A DNA stretch of 64,000 nt, taken from positions 3,348,001 through 3,412,000 of the forward strand of contig NC_010334.1 of NCBI RefSeq assembly GCF_000019185.1, given 5' to 3'. The stretch comes from Shewanella halifaxensis HAW-EB4. Its GTDB lineage: Bacteria; Pseudomonadota; Gammaproteobacteria; Enterobacterales; Shewanellaceae. Position numbers and translations under genes: made by a program. Shown here in pieces: positions 35,065 through 43,759 of this stretch. The first letter of the stretch is position 1, and each line of letters begins with the position of its first letter. The notes under the pieces are model-generated. The model had not been told where the DNA came from, did no database searches, and saw only the letters and a program-made list of their open reading frames with translations.

Positions 35065-35271
35065 ATCCCCAATAAGGTAATGTTTTAACCCACAATGTCG
35101 ACCCTATGTATCAACTAGATAAGGGAGAAACATTCAAATAAAGCTGGGTGAACTTAAGCACCATTTTAATCACACTTACGCAACAACTAGCATTTTATTT
35201 GAGAGTAATTCTTAATCGATAATTAAAATAGCCCTAAAAATACACTTTTCCTTCTACCCCTAAAGAAATAG

Positions 35272-35287
35272 TCTGACCTTAATCACA
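35272..35287 (+). promoter_or_regulatory. CRP-like site upstream of omcA
   Basis: TCTGACCTTAATCACA matches the CRP pattern at 9 of 10 conserved positions and lies 150 nt before the omcA start, in a 450-nt gap that also contains the undA terminators and the Fur-like palindrome. CRP dependence of omcA is known in S. oneidensis. Confidence 0.6.
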
Positions 35288-35374
35288 TAAAGGGGTTAAA
35301 ACACCTGCTAAATATCTCCCTCTTAGTTAGCCTTAGAGTTGGAAATAAAATTCCACACACTAATTGCAGCTAGG

Positions 35375-35389
35375 TGAGAATAATTCTCA
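35375..35389 (+). promoter_or_regulatory. Palindromic Fur-like box upstream of omcA
   Basis: TGAGAATAATTCTCA is a perfect 7-1-7 palindrome differing from the Fur core TGATAATNATTATCA only at one symmetric pair. It lies 48 nt before the omcA start, near where a promoter downstream of the CRP-like site would be. Confidence 0.6.
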
Positions 35390-35436
35390 TAAAAGACCTG
35401 CAGTTAGTGATGATTAAAACTATTGCAGGGACAAAA

Positions 35437-37617
35437 ATGATGAAATTTTTTAACTTAAGCGCTGCTTCAAAAGCGTTGCTTGCAGCGGGCATGCTATCAC
35501 TAGCAGTCACAGGTTGTGGCGGCGATGATGGTAAAAATGGTGAAGACGGCAAGCCAGGTCCAGTTGGCTCACCTATCGGTTCAGTATCACAAGTAAAAGC
35601 TGACATCACCTCAGCGAGTGTGAGTGAAGATGGCTTCCTAACCGTAAACTTCAATCTAGCTGACGCAAACGGCGCAGCAGTATTTGGTTTACAGCAAGAT
35701 GATATTGGTGCTGTTTCTTTCGGTCGTATGGGTAATGAAGACGAAGTCGGCACTACTGATATTGAAGGTTCACCTCGCGAAATCTGGTTGAGCTACTTCA
35801 ACAAAGATAAAGGTGAAGGCCACTACACTGGCTCTTCATACTTCCAAGGTAAAAACTGTGATGATTGTCTAACTGACAATGGCGACGGTAGCTACACATT
35901 AGTATTAAACAAAGCTGTTGATACTTTAGATAAATATGCGTTTGATGCAGAAGCGACTAACGGTATTTACTTAGGCGTGAAATCCGCAAATGATGCTGGT
36001 TCAACACTAGTTGATAATAGCTTCTTCTACTGGCAGCCAAGTTCTGACACTGCTCAAGAACTGCCAAAGGCAGTCATTGCAAACGAAACATGTCAATCTT
36101 GTCACCGTCCAGGTCAAGATGGCGCCTTAGCACTACACGGTGGCAAACACGTTACACTTGAGTCTTGTACTTTCTGTCATGCTGATTACAACACTTACAT
36201 GAAGCAAGACAAAGATGCAGACGGTAATGCTGTTGGTGAAGCATACCAGTTCGATGGTTCAATCAAGGGCATGGCTCACGATATTCACAGCCACTCTTAC
36301 TATAACGGTATCTACCCACAGTCGGCTTCAAACTGTCTAACTTGTCACCAACCAGATGAAAATCTAGCTATGGCTGACGCTTGGAAAGGCGATATCGACA
36401 CTGCCACTTGTATGAACTGTCACAACAGCCCATACGCAGTGCCAAGCTGGCACTGGGATTCTGATAACAACCAAATTCAAGACAGCAAGAAAAACTGTGT
36501 AAGCTGCCACAACGATCCAGACGGTTACCGTGGTGCAGAACGTGGTCACTATGCTGAAAACGACAACGCACAAGCTGCTGTTACTAAAGTAACGTTTAAC
36601 AGCATGAGCTATGACGCAGCCTCTAAAACTGTAACTGCTAACATGACAGTGACCAATGGCGATGCAACAGTCACTCTTGCACAGATCGACCCTAGCCCAT
36701 ACAAGTACGGTGGATTTACAAGCGCTATCGTATTCAATGGTGTAGTAGATGATGATTTTGTTGTTAACTACCAAAAAATTGGCTACGACAAGTTTGCAGC
36801 GGGTGCTGAAGGCTCTATCGATGTGACCTTTACTGATGCAGATTATAAAGTTGCTGAAGTAATGGAAACTGCGGGTGTTAAAGCCGCTCTAAGCAGCCAA
36901 TTACACGTTTGTTTTGACGGCAAAGGTGCTGTAGCTGACTGTGAAAAGGCTACAGATGGTTCAATTTCTAACTCTGGCCCATATGCAGTATCTGATACTT
37001 TCTACTTCGAAGTAGATGGCACTAAAGTTGAAAAGTCTCCACGCGTACAACACGCTGCAATGACAGACTGTCAGCAGTGTCACACGACTGACATCAAGCA
37101 CCGCTTCAGCAACGATATGGATGGCTGTGCAACTTGTCACAACGGTACTCGTGATAGAAAGACATCAAGCTCTAACTTAGCTTATATCGTTCACAGCAAG
37201 CACTACTTGTATGACAGCGGTGGAAAGATGTTCTTCAAGAAGGCTGAGTGTCAAGCATGTCACGGTGAAGATGGCTTCTCGCTAAGTAAGATCAAAGGTG
37301 ATGCAGCTCCTGTTGCATTCGGTAAGGTTCAGAATGGTGTTGATCCTGAAGGAAAGCCAGTCTATACCGATGAGCAGCTTGTTGTGTCTCCACAAACAGC
37401 GGCTTGTGTAAGCTGCCACCAAGCACCATATGCATTGGATAGCTCAGGGGCTTCACACATCCAGTCTATGGGCGGTATCTTAGTTCAAGAAGGTGCTTCT
37501 CTAAGCACATTGGGTATTCCAGCTTCAGACTATGACAAGCTTGATGTACAAGAGACTTGTGCTACTTGTCATAAAGATGCTTCTCTACTAGAGGCACACG
37601 CAAACTGGGGCAAGTAA
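35437..37617 (+). CDS. omcA: OmcA, outer-membrane decaheme lipoprotein cytochrome
   Basis: Surface terminal reductase for metal oxides that cooperates with MtrC; 726 residues from ATG 35437 (MMKFFNLSAASKALL), which follows AGGGA. The N-terminus, lipobox VTGC and GGDDGKNGEDGKPG linker closely match the remembered S. oneidensis OmcA (735 residues). Ten CxxCH: CQSCH, CTFCH, CLTCH, CMNCH, CVSCH, then CQQCH, CATCH, CQACH, CVSCH, CATCH. Domain III has a CX9C pair (VCFDGKGAVADC). Terminators on both sides make it a single-gene unit with its own CRP-like and Fur-like sites. Confidence 0.93.
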   Translation: MMKFFNLSAASKALLAAGMLSLAVTGCGGDDGKNGEDGKPGPVGSPIGSVSQVKADITSASVSEDGFLTVNFNLADANGAAVFGLQQDDIGAVSFGRMGNEDEVGTTDIEGSPREIWLSYFNKDKGEGHYTGSSYFQGKNCDDCLTDNGDGSYTLVLNKAVDTLDKYAFDAEATNGIYLGVKSANDAGSTLVDNSFFYWQPSSDTAQELPKAVIANETCQSCHRPGQDGALALHGGKHVTLESCTFCHADYNTYMKQDKDADGNAVGEAYQFDGSIKGMAHDIHSHSYYNGIYPQSASNCLTCHQPDENLAMADAWKGDIDTATCMNCHNSPYAVPSWHWDSDNNQIQDSKKNCVSCHNDPDGYRGAERGHYAENDNAQAAVTKVTFNSMSYDAASKTVTANMTVTNGDATVTLAQIDPSPYKYGGFTSAIVFNGVVDDDFVVNYQKIGYDKFAAGAEGSIDVTFTDADYKVAEVMETAGVKAALSSQLHVCFDGKGAVADCEKATDGSISNSGPYAVSDTFYFEVDGTKVEKSPRVQHAAMTDCQQCHTTDIKHRFSNDMDGCATCHNGTRDRKTSSSNLAYIVHSKHYLYDSGGKMFFKKAECQACHGEDGFSLSKIKGDAAPVAFGKVQNGVDPEGKPVYTDEQLVVSPQTAACVSCHQAPYALDSSGASHIQSMGGILVQEGASLSTLGIPASDYDKLDVQETCATCHKDASLLEAHANWGK

Positions 37618-37654
37618 CTACTAGTTAGTTATGCTCATCGTTAACGTGTAATAC

Positions 37655-37684
37655 AAAAAAGGGAGGCTTAGCCTCCCTTTTTAT
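37655..37684 (+). terminator. Terminator of omcA
   Basis: Stem AAAAAGGGAGGC / GCCTCCCTTTTT with TTA loop. The rest of the 374-nt gap to mtrC contains a pyrimidine tract at about 37780-37805 and the CRP-like site below. Confidence 0.9.
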
Positions 37685-37814
37685 TTGGAATATAACTGGA
37701 AAACCACAACCAACAACCTCTGAAAACTTTTATTACATTTATCACGTATATAAGTCCGATATTTTTAACTTTTACAACGTTTCCCCCCTCCCCCCTATAC
37801 CTCTTTAGAAATAG

Positions 37815-37830
37815 GAAGATCCATGTCACA
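37815..37830 (+). promoter_or_regulatory. CRP-like half-site upstream of mtrC
   Basis: GAAGATCCATGTCACA: perfect TCACA arm, GA in the other arm, 162 nt before the mtrC start. mtrC is CRP-dependent in S. oneidensis, which supports a weak site. Confidence 0.4.
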
Positions 37831-37991
37831 TCTTGGCACCTGTTATGCAGATTTTAACCCTACATTACGTTAGCCTTTCCTTGGGGAATCTTATTTCCAG
37901 CATTGACTTAAGCGGAAATTAAAAAATTACAGTCGGCTTCACTAAATCGAGCCACACGCCTAAGACAGTGCCAAACCTATGCAGGGAAAAA

Positions 37992-40028
37992 ATGATGAAT
38001 ACGAACAAATCTAAAATAGCGCTGCTTCTAGCAGCAGGTGCTGTCTCTATGGCCCTAACAGGCTGTGGTGGCGACGATGGTAACGACGGTAATCCTGGCA
38101 ACCCAGGAGGCCCAGCTGCTGATTACATCAATACACTTAATCTAAAAGTGACCGATGTTACTTATGCCGATGGCGTTCCGACAATCAATGTGTTTGCGAC
38201 AAACGAAGAAGACCTGCCTGTTGTTGGTCTAACTGCGCTTGAAGTGAAAAAAGTTGTACAACTTATCCCACAAGGCGCTACGGGTGCGGGTAACAGTGCA
38301 GAGTGGCAACAGACTTATAGCTCACCTCGTAGTAATGCAGACAAGTTAAAGCCTGTCGATCTAAAAAACGGTAACTACAGCTTTACTATTCCAGTTGAAG
38401 GTTATAATGCTGAGCTGACTCAGCGCTATAACATCATCGCCAGCGCTTCAACACTCGCCGATGGCGAAACGGCTGTGCCACGCACCGAACTATCTCAAGA
38501 TTTTTCTGGTACAGGTTATGAAGCCACATACACTAAAGATATTGTAGCCACCGAGACATGTAACTCATGTCATGCTGAAGGTAAGAAAATCTTCCACGGC
38601 TATACCTCTTCTGAGACTTGTGCATCTTGTCATACTCAAGAGATGGCTGATAGCAAAGGTAAGCCATATGTTGCTTATAATTTCCTTATCCATAATGTGC
38701 ACAACAATATCGAAGAAGCACATTTACCTGATGATGAAAAGCAAAATGAGTCCGCAGAAAGAGCACATGCTTTAATTCAAGATAACTGTACAACCTGTCA
38801 CGTTGCACCTAAAGAAGGTGAAACAGATCTAGCAGAATGGGGTAACTGGTCACGCGTTCCAACCATGGAAACTTGTACTAGCTGTCACGTGAACATTGAC
38901 TTTAAGGCTGGTCAAGGTCACTCTCAGCAAGCTGACAACTCAAACTGTGTTGCGTGTCATAACGCTAGCTGGACTGAAGAGATCCACACAGAAGGCTTCG
39001 TTCAAAAGAAAGCTTTCATCGACCAGTATGGTATGGAAGCAAGTTTAACTGCTGTTAAAACTGACGCTGGTAGTGATACCACATTAAGCGTGACAATTAC
39101 CGATGCAGCAGGCACTGCGATTGATGCTGCAACTATTATTGCAAACATCGAACAGCTAGAAACCATCACTAACGTTGGCCCTAACTACCCAGTTATGGGT
39201 TACAACAACAACCCTATCAATGGCGAACATAAAGTTCTTATCAACTTAGTTAAAGATGGTGAGTTATCTGTTGAGCCAAAAGTTGAAATTGTTGATGGCA
39301 AGTTCGTAACGGTAATTAAAGAACTACCTTACGGTGACGCTAAAACAGATACAGACACAGCATTTAGCTTAATCGGTTTATCTCTTTGTAATGACGGTGA
39401 AACAGCCGTTAAGTGTGAAGAAGGTGTATCGCTTACAAGTATGAAGGCTGCAATGGCACATGGCACTTTATCTGGTGAAGCCCCAAGTGTACGTCATACC
39501 GATTCAGTTAACTTCAAAGCTTGTGAAAGTTGTCATGGCACCGAATGGGAGCTCCATAAAGAGTACCACGCAGGCTTTGTGATGACTGAGCAACTAGGCC
39601 GTGAAGTTGATGGTGAAATGGTTGTTGGCGTAGATGGTTGTGTTACATGCCATACTCCTGACGGAACCTATATGTCTGGTGGTAAGATGGGCGCTCTTGA
39701 GCTTAAGCTTCACAAAGTACACAGCTCTGGTGACTACGCAGTTATCCCTGGCATGAACTGTGACCAGTGTCATAACGACCTAAATCTTGATGCATTCAAG
39801 AAGAAAGGCGCCCTAGCAACAGATAGCGGACAATACACAACTCCTATCGCTGCAACGTGTGTATCTTGCCATAGCTACAACATGGACAGTTTCAAAGCTC
39901 ACGTCGAAGGTCAAGGTGCAATTGTTAACAGCTTAGACAAGCAAGCTGTAACAGATGCTGCGCAACTAGAAACTTGTTTCTACTGCCACGTACCTACACC
40001 AAGCGATCACACTTCTGTGAAGATGTAA
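37992..40028 (+). CDS. mtrC: MtrC, outer-membrane decaheme lipoprotein cytochrome
   Basis: Surface cytochrome of the MtrCAB conduit that passes electrons to minerals, flavins and OmcA. About 678 residues from ATG 37992 (MMNTNKSKIALLLAA), preceded by AGGGA. The N-terminus, the NVGPN stretch and the end (ETCFYCHVPTPSDHTSVKM) closely match remembered S. oneidensis MtrC. Lipobox LTGC and linker GGDDGNDGNPGNPGGP are present. Ten CxxCH: CNSCH, CASCH, CTTCH, CTSCH, CVACH, then CESCH, CVTCH, CDQCH, CVSCH, CFYCH. Domain III has a CX8C pair (LCNDGETAVKC), the redox-sensing disulfide described for MtrC. First gene of mtrCAB. Confidence 0.95.
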   Translation: MMNTNKSKIALLLAAGAVSMALTGCGGDDGNDGNPGNPGGPAADYINTLNLKVTDVTYADGVPTINVFATNEEDLPVVGLTALEVKKVVQLIPQGATGAGNSAEWQQTYSSPRSNADKLKPVDLKNGNYSFTIPVEGYNAELTQRYNIIASASTLADGETAVPRTELSQDFSGTGYEATYTKDIVATETCNSCHAEGKKIFHGYTSSETCASCHTQEMADSKGKPYVAYNFLIHNVHNNIEEAHLPDDEKQNESAERAHALIQDNCTTCHVAPKEGETDLAEWGNWSRVPTMETCTSCHVNIDFKAGQGHSQQADNSNCVACHNASWTEEIHTEGFVQKKAFIDQYGMEASLTAVKTDAGSDTTLSVTITDAAGTAIDAATIIANIEQLETITNVGPNYPVMGYNNNPINGEHKVLINLVKDGELSVEPKVEIVDGKFVTVIKELPYGDAKTDTDTAFSLIGLSLCNDGETAVKCEEGVSLTSMKAAMAHGTLSGEAPSVRHTDSVNFKACESCHGTEWELHKEYHAGFVMTEQLGREVDGEMVVGVDGCVTCHTPDGTYMSGGKMGALELKLHKVHSSGDYAVIPGMNCDQCHNDLNLDAFKKKGALATDSGQYTTPIAATCVSCHSYNMDSFKAHVEGQGAIVNSLDKQAVTDAAQLETCFYCHVPTPSDHTSVKM

Positions 40029-40085
40029 TTTGCGCAACTCTCAATGACTCGTCGTTATCGACTGAGTTAAAGAGTTTTGAAAAAA

Positions 40086-40103
40086 GGGGGAGGTCTCTCC
40101 CCC
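40086..40103 (+). terminator. GC hairpin between mtrC and mtrA (attenuator or processing site)
   Basis: Stem GGGGGAG / CTCCCCC with GTCT loop, followed by C and A rather than a T-run. It probably does not stop transcription fully; it could lower mtrAB expression relative to mtrC or protect the mtrC 3' end. Confidence 0.45.
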
Positions 40104-40143
40104 CCACTTTCTCTTCAAAATTGTGCAAGTTTAGGAAGCTATT

Positions 40144-41130
40144 ATGAAGATCACAAAAAGATTAAAAACCCTACTACCCGCCTTAATGGCGACGGCGGTA
40201 CTGTCACTTGGTTTTGCTCAAACAGCCACTGCTTCTAAGTGGGATGCCAAGATGACGCCTGATGAAGTCGAAGTCATACTGGATCAGAAATTTGCCGAAG
40301 GTAAGTACTCACCAAAAGGTGCTGACTCTTGCCTTATGTGTCACCGCAAGTCTGAAAAAGTGATGGACCTGTTCAAAGGCGTTCACGGTTCAGTAGATTC
40401 GAGCAAGAGCCCAATGGCTGGCCTTCAATGTGAAGCGTGTCACGGCCCTATGGGTAAGCATAACCGCGGCGGCAACGAGCCAATGATCGCCTTCGGTCCA
40501 GACTCTACTCTGGCGCCAGAGCTGCAAAACAGTGTTTGTATGAGCTGTCATAAAGATGACAAGCGTATGGATTGGAATGGTGGACACCATGACAATGCAG
40601 ATGTTGCTTGTGCTTCTTGTCACTCTGTACATACAGCCAAAGATCCTGTTCTTTCTAAGAACACTGAAATGGAAGTGTGTACTAGCTGTCATACTCAGCA
40701 AAAAGCTGACATGAACAAGCGTTCAAGCCACCCAATGAAGTGGGCGCAAATGGTGTGTAGCGATTGTCACAATCCACACGGCACCATGAGCGAGGCGGAT
40801 CTTGTTAAGCCTAACGTTAATGAAACCTGCTACTCATGCCATGCGGAGAAGCGCGGCCCAAAACTGTGGGAGCATGCACCCGTTACTGAAGACTGTGTGA
40901 CATGCCACAACCCACATGGAAGCGTTAACGAAGGTATGCTTAAGACTCGTGCTCCACAGCTATGTCAACAGTGCCACTCTTCTGCGCATAGCGGTCAAGC
41001 ACTCTTTGGCAACACAGCTCAAGGTTCAACTGTCGGCGGCAATGCCATGACAGGCGGCCGTAGCTGTCTGAACTGTCATAACCAGATCCATGGTTCAAAC
41101 CATCCATCTGGCAAGCTACTGCAGCGCTAA
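40144..41130 (+). CDS. mtrA: MtrA, periplasmic decaheme cytochrome c
   Basis: Decaheme electron-transfer protein embedded in MtrB that links periplasmic donors (CymA, FccA, CctA) to MtrC; 328 residues with a signal peptide ending near ATA-SKWD. Ten CxxCH: CLMCH, CEACH, CMSCH, CASCH, CTSCH, CSDCH, CYSCH, CVTCH, CQQCH, CLNCH. ATG 40144 follows AGGAAGC. It lies 115 nt after mtrC and 13 nt before mtrB, so mtrCAB is one operon. Nearly identical in plan to mtrD in this window, but the C-terminal part has a longer Gly/Thr-rich loop before the tenth heme. Confidence 0.96.
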   Translation: MKITKRLKTLLPALMATAVLSLGFAQTATASKWDAKMTPDEVEVILDQKFAEGKYSPKGADSCLMCHRKSEKVMDLFKGVHGSVDSSKSPMAGLQCEACHGPMGKHNRGGNEPMIAFGPDSTLAPELQNSVCMSCHKDDKRMDWNGGHHDNADVACASCHSVHTAKDPVLSKNTEMEVCTSCHTQQKADMNKRSSHPMKWAQMVCSDCHNPHGTMSEADLVKPNVNETCYSCHAEKRGPKLWEHAPVTEDCVTCHNPHGSVNEGMLKTRAPQLCQQCHSSAHSGQALFGNTAQGSTVGGNAMTGGRSCLNCHNQIHGSNHPSGKLLQR

Positions 41131-41143
41131 CGGAGACGAGAAG

Positions 41144-43246
41144 ATGAAATTCAAATTAAATTTAGTCACGCTCGCTTTGCTAACCAATGCTGGCATGTTT
41201 ATGTCTGGCGCTGCGATTGCGGCTGATGGTTATGGCATTCAAAATGCGAACACTGAAAAAGTAAAATTCGACAAGTGGGTTTGCAAAAACTGTAAAGTCG
41301 AAAAAGGTGTAGCTGGTACTGTTGGTATTGGCGCAGGCTATAGCGACAGCGATGACATTCGCTCTGCGAATGCTTTTGCTACCGAAGATGGCTTTGCCGG
41401 TAAAGTTGACGCCGATGTGAAATACACCGGCGAAAATGGCTACCAAGCCACTATCGAAGCTGAAAATCTAGGCATGGAAGATAGCCGCGCAGAGATCAAT
41501 GCAGGTAAAGCGGGTCAATACAACTTGAACCTAAACTACCGTCAAATCGCAACCTACAAAACTGATAAGGCGATGAGCCCTTATCAAGGTATCGGTGGCG
41601 ATGACCTTACCCTACCGGGTGATTGGGTTCATGGCGGCAGCACGCAAGATATGACAAACTTGTACTCAAGTCTTAATCCACTTGAGCTTTCACTTAAGCG
41701 TAAACGCGCAGGCTTAGGTTTCGAGTATCAAGCTGAAACGCTGTGGAGCACTTACGTTAACTATCAACGTGAAGACAAGACTGGTCTAAAACAAGCATCG
41801 GGTAGTTTTTATAATCAATCTATGATGATTGCCGAGCCTGTTGATTACACCACAGATACCCTTGAAGCGGGCGTTAGCTTCTCTGGTGACAACTGGTTTA
41901 CTTCAGTAAACTATAACGGCTCAATCTTCAAGAATGAGTATAGTGAACTGTCTTTTGAAAATGCGTTCAGCCCAACTTTTGGTGCGCAAACAACTGGCTA
42001 CATGTCTTTAGACCCTGATAACGAAGCGCATACCGTTTCAGTTCTTGGTCAATATGTTGCAGGCAGTACCGTGATGAATGGTCGAGTCTACTTGGGCCAG
42101 ATGACTCAAGATCAGGACTTCAACACATCGGGTTACGGCTATCAAATGCCAAGCGAATCACTAGATGGCCGGGTCGATACTCAAGGTGCAACCCTGAAGG
42201 TTGTTTCTCGTATTAATCGTCAGCTACGTTTAAACGCAAGTTACGATTATAGCGACCGCGATAACAAGACTAATGTTGAAGAGTGGACGCAGATCAGCAT
42301 CGATTCAACAACAGGTCAAGTGGCTTACAATACGCCTTACGACATCACCACTCATAAAGCTAAGCTGGGTGCAGACTACCGTCTAGCACGCGGCCATAAG
42401 CTTGAAGGTGGATTCGACTACCGTAAAGATGAGCGTAGCTATTCTGATCGCGAAACCACTGACGAAAGCACACTTTGGGCTAAGTACCAGCTCAGCGCTT
42501 TTGCTAACTGGAACATGTGGGTCAAGGGTAGCTATGGTCAACGTGATGGCTCTCATTACCAAGCATCTGAGTGGACTTCTGACGAGTCAAATGATCTACT
42601 GCGCAGATACAATCTTGCCGATAGAAAGCGTACGCAAATCGAAGCCCGTGTGACTCACAGCCCAATCGATAGTCTGACGCTAGACTTTGGTGCTCGTTAC
42701 GCACTTGATGATTATAACGAAACACAAATAGGCCTAACTGAATCGAAAGATATGAGTTATGACGCCAGTGTTAGTTACCTAATCAATGATGACATGACAG
42801 TAACGGCGTTTTATAACCGTCAGAACATCGATTCAGATCAAGCGGGTAGCAGCAATAATGGTGCAGCCAACTGGTTTGGTGTAGTTGAAGATCAATTCGA
42901 TATTATCGGTGCAGGCTTTAGCTATAACAATCTAATGGATCAGAAGCTTCGTCTAGGTGTTGATTACACGTACTCAGACTCTAACAGTAACACCCAAGTC
43001 ACTCAGGGCATTACTGGTGACTACGGTGATTATTACGCTAAAGTGCATAACGTCAACGTTTACGCCTTATACAAAGCGACAGAAAAGATGGATCTGCGCT
43101 TAGACTATAAGATGGAAAACTATAAAGACAATGATGCAGCAAATGACATCGCGCCTGATAGCATCTCGAATGTGTTGAGTTTTGGCAGCAATAGCCACGA
43201 CTATAACGCACATTTGATCATGCTTAGCGTAAGTTACCGTTTGTAG
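41144..43246 (+). CDS. mtrB: MtrB, outer-membrane beta-barrel of the MtrCAB conduit
   Basis: Outer-membrane barrel that holds MtrA and anchors MtrC; 700 residues from ATG 41144 (MKFKLNLVTLALL), preceded by CGGAGACG. A start at 41090 would lie inside mtrA and lacks a signal peptide. The signal ends near AIA-ADGYG. The N-terminal CxxC pair WVCKNCKVEKG is conserved in MtrB and reported to be needed for function. The remainder is beta-strand rich, ending SHDYNAHLIMLSVSYRL. Similar over its length to mtrE. A strong terminator ends the operon. Confidence 0.95.
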   Translation: MKFKLNLVTLALLTNAGMFMSGAAIAADGYGIQNANTEKVKFDKWVCKNCKVEKGVAGTVGIGAGYSDSDDIRSANAFATEDGFAGKVDADVKYTGENGYQATIEAENLGMEDSRAEINAGKAGQYNLNLNYRQIATYKTDKAMSPYQGIGGDDLTLPGDWVHGGSTQDMTNLYSSLNPLELSLKRKRAGLGFEYQAETLWSTYVNYQREDKTGLKQASGSFYNQSMMIAEPVDYTTDTLEAGVSFSGDNWFTSVNYNGSIFKNEYSELSFENAFSPTFGAQTTGYMSLDPDNEAHTVSVLGQYVAGSTVMNGRVYLGQMTQDQDFNTSGYGYQMPSESLDGRVDTQGATLKVVSRINRQLRLNASYDYSDRDNKTNVEEWTQISIDSTTGQVAYNTPYDITTHKAKLGADYRLARGHKLEGGFDYRKDERSYSDRETTDESTLWAKYQLSAFANWNMWVKGSYGQRDGSHYQASEWTSDESNDLLRRYNLADRKRTQIEARVTHSPIDSLTLDFGARYALDDYNETQIGLTESKDMSYDASVSYLINDDMTVTAFYNRQNIDSDQAGSSNNGAANWFGVVEDQFDIIGAGFSYNNLMDQKLRLGVDYTYSDSNSNTQVTQGITGDYGDYYAKVHNVNVYALYKATEKMDLRLDYKMENYKDNDAANDIAPDSISNVLSFGSNSHDYNAHLIMLSVSYRL

Positions 43247-43274
43247 TAATATCTGTCACTGGTATTAGATACAC

Positions 43275-43301
43275 AAAAAACCCGCTTAATGCGGGTTTTT
43301 T
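43275..43301 (+). terminator. Terminator of mtrCAB
   Basis: Stem AAAAAACCCGC / GCGGGTTTTTT with TTAAT loop, 28 nt after the mtrB stop. Confidence 0.9.
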
Positions 43302-43363
43302 ATTGCCTAAAATTAATGGGCTCGGACAAATCTAGGTCAGCTCTTATTTTTCCATAAGGCTTA

Positions 43364-43457
43364 TCTACCACCAAGCGCTACGCTTTCCAAGTTCACGGAG
43401 GAAAAGCTTAAGGCTTGAGCTGTTACCTTTCTTAGTGTCCTCCGTGCCCTTTGTGGT
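43364..43457. repeat. Second degenerate intergenic element (CTCCGTG type)
   Basis: In the 513-nt gap after mtrB. Contains the inverted arms CACGGAGGA (43394-43402) and TCCTCCGTG (43438-43446), with outer ends resembling CCACCA and TTGTGGTG. Related in layout to the element at 4974-5070. The rest of the gap (43458-43759) shows no feature I can support. Confidence 0.45.
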
Positions 43458-43759
43458 GAGCCTTTTTTACCCTAATACGGTTTAGCTAGTGCAGAAACTA
43501 TAGAGTTACAAGTCGATCCTAACATCCCGAACAATTAAGTGAATTCCAGCACAAGTATGGAGTTGGTTACGATAACACTATCAGGCCAATCTCAGCTCTA
43601 ATCGTTACGAGGATATAGTTGGTATTACTACAAATTAAGTGAGCTCGATCACCGCAGAGATAAAAACTAGCGCTAAAAACGGGCTTCCTCTCCATTCATC
43701 TTGAACTTATTGCTGCTTTAGTAGATCTTAATATCATCATATTCATCTAAAGACTTCTC

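Noticed and set aside
36364..36774. 136-residue minus-strand open frame inside omcA
   Set aside because: It is a shadow of the cytochrome reading frame; the Cys/His-rich codons force open frames on the other strand.
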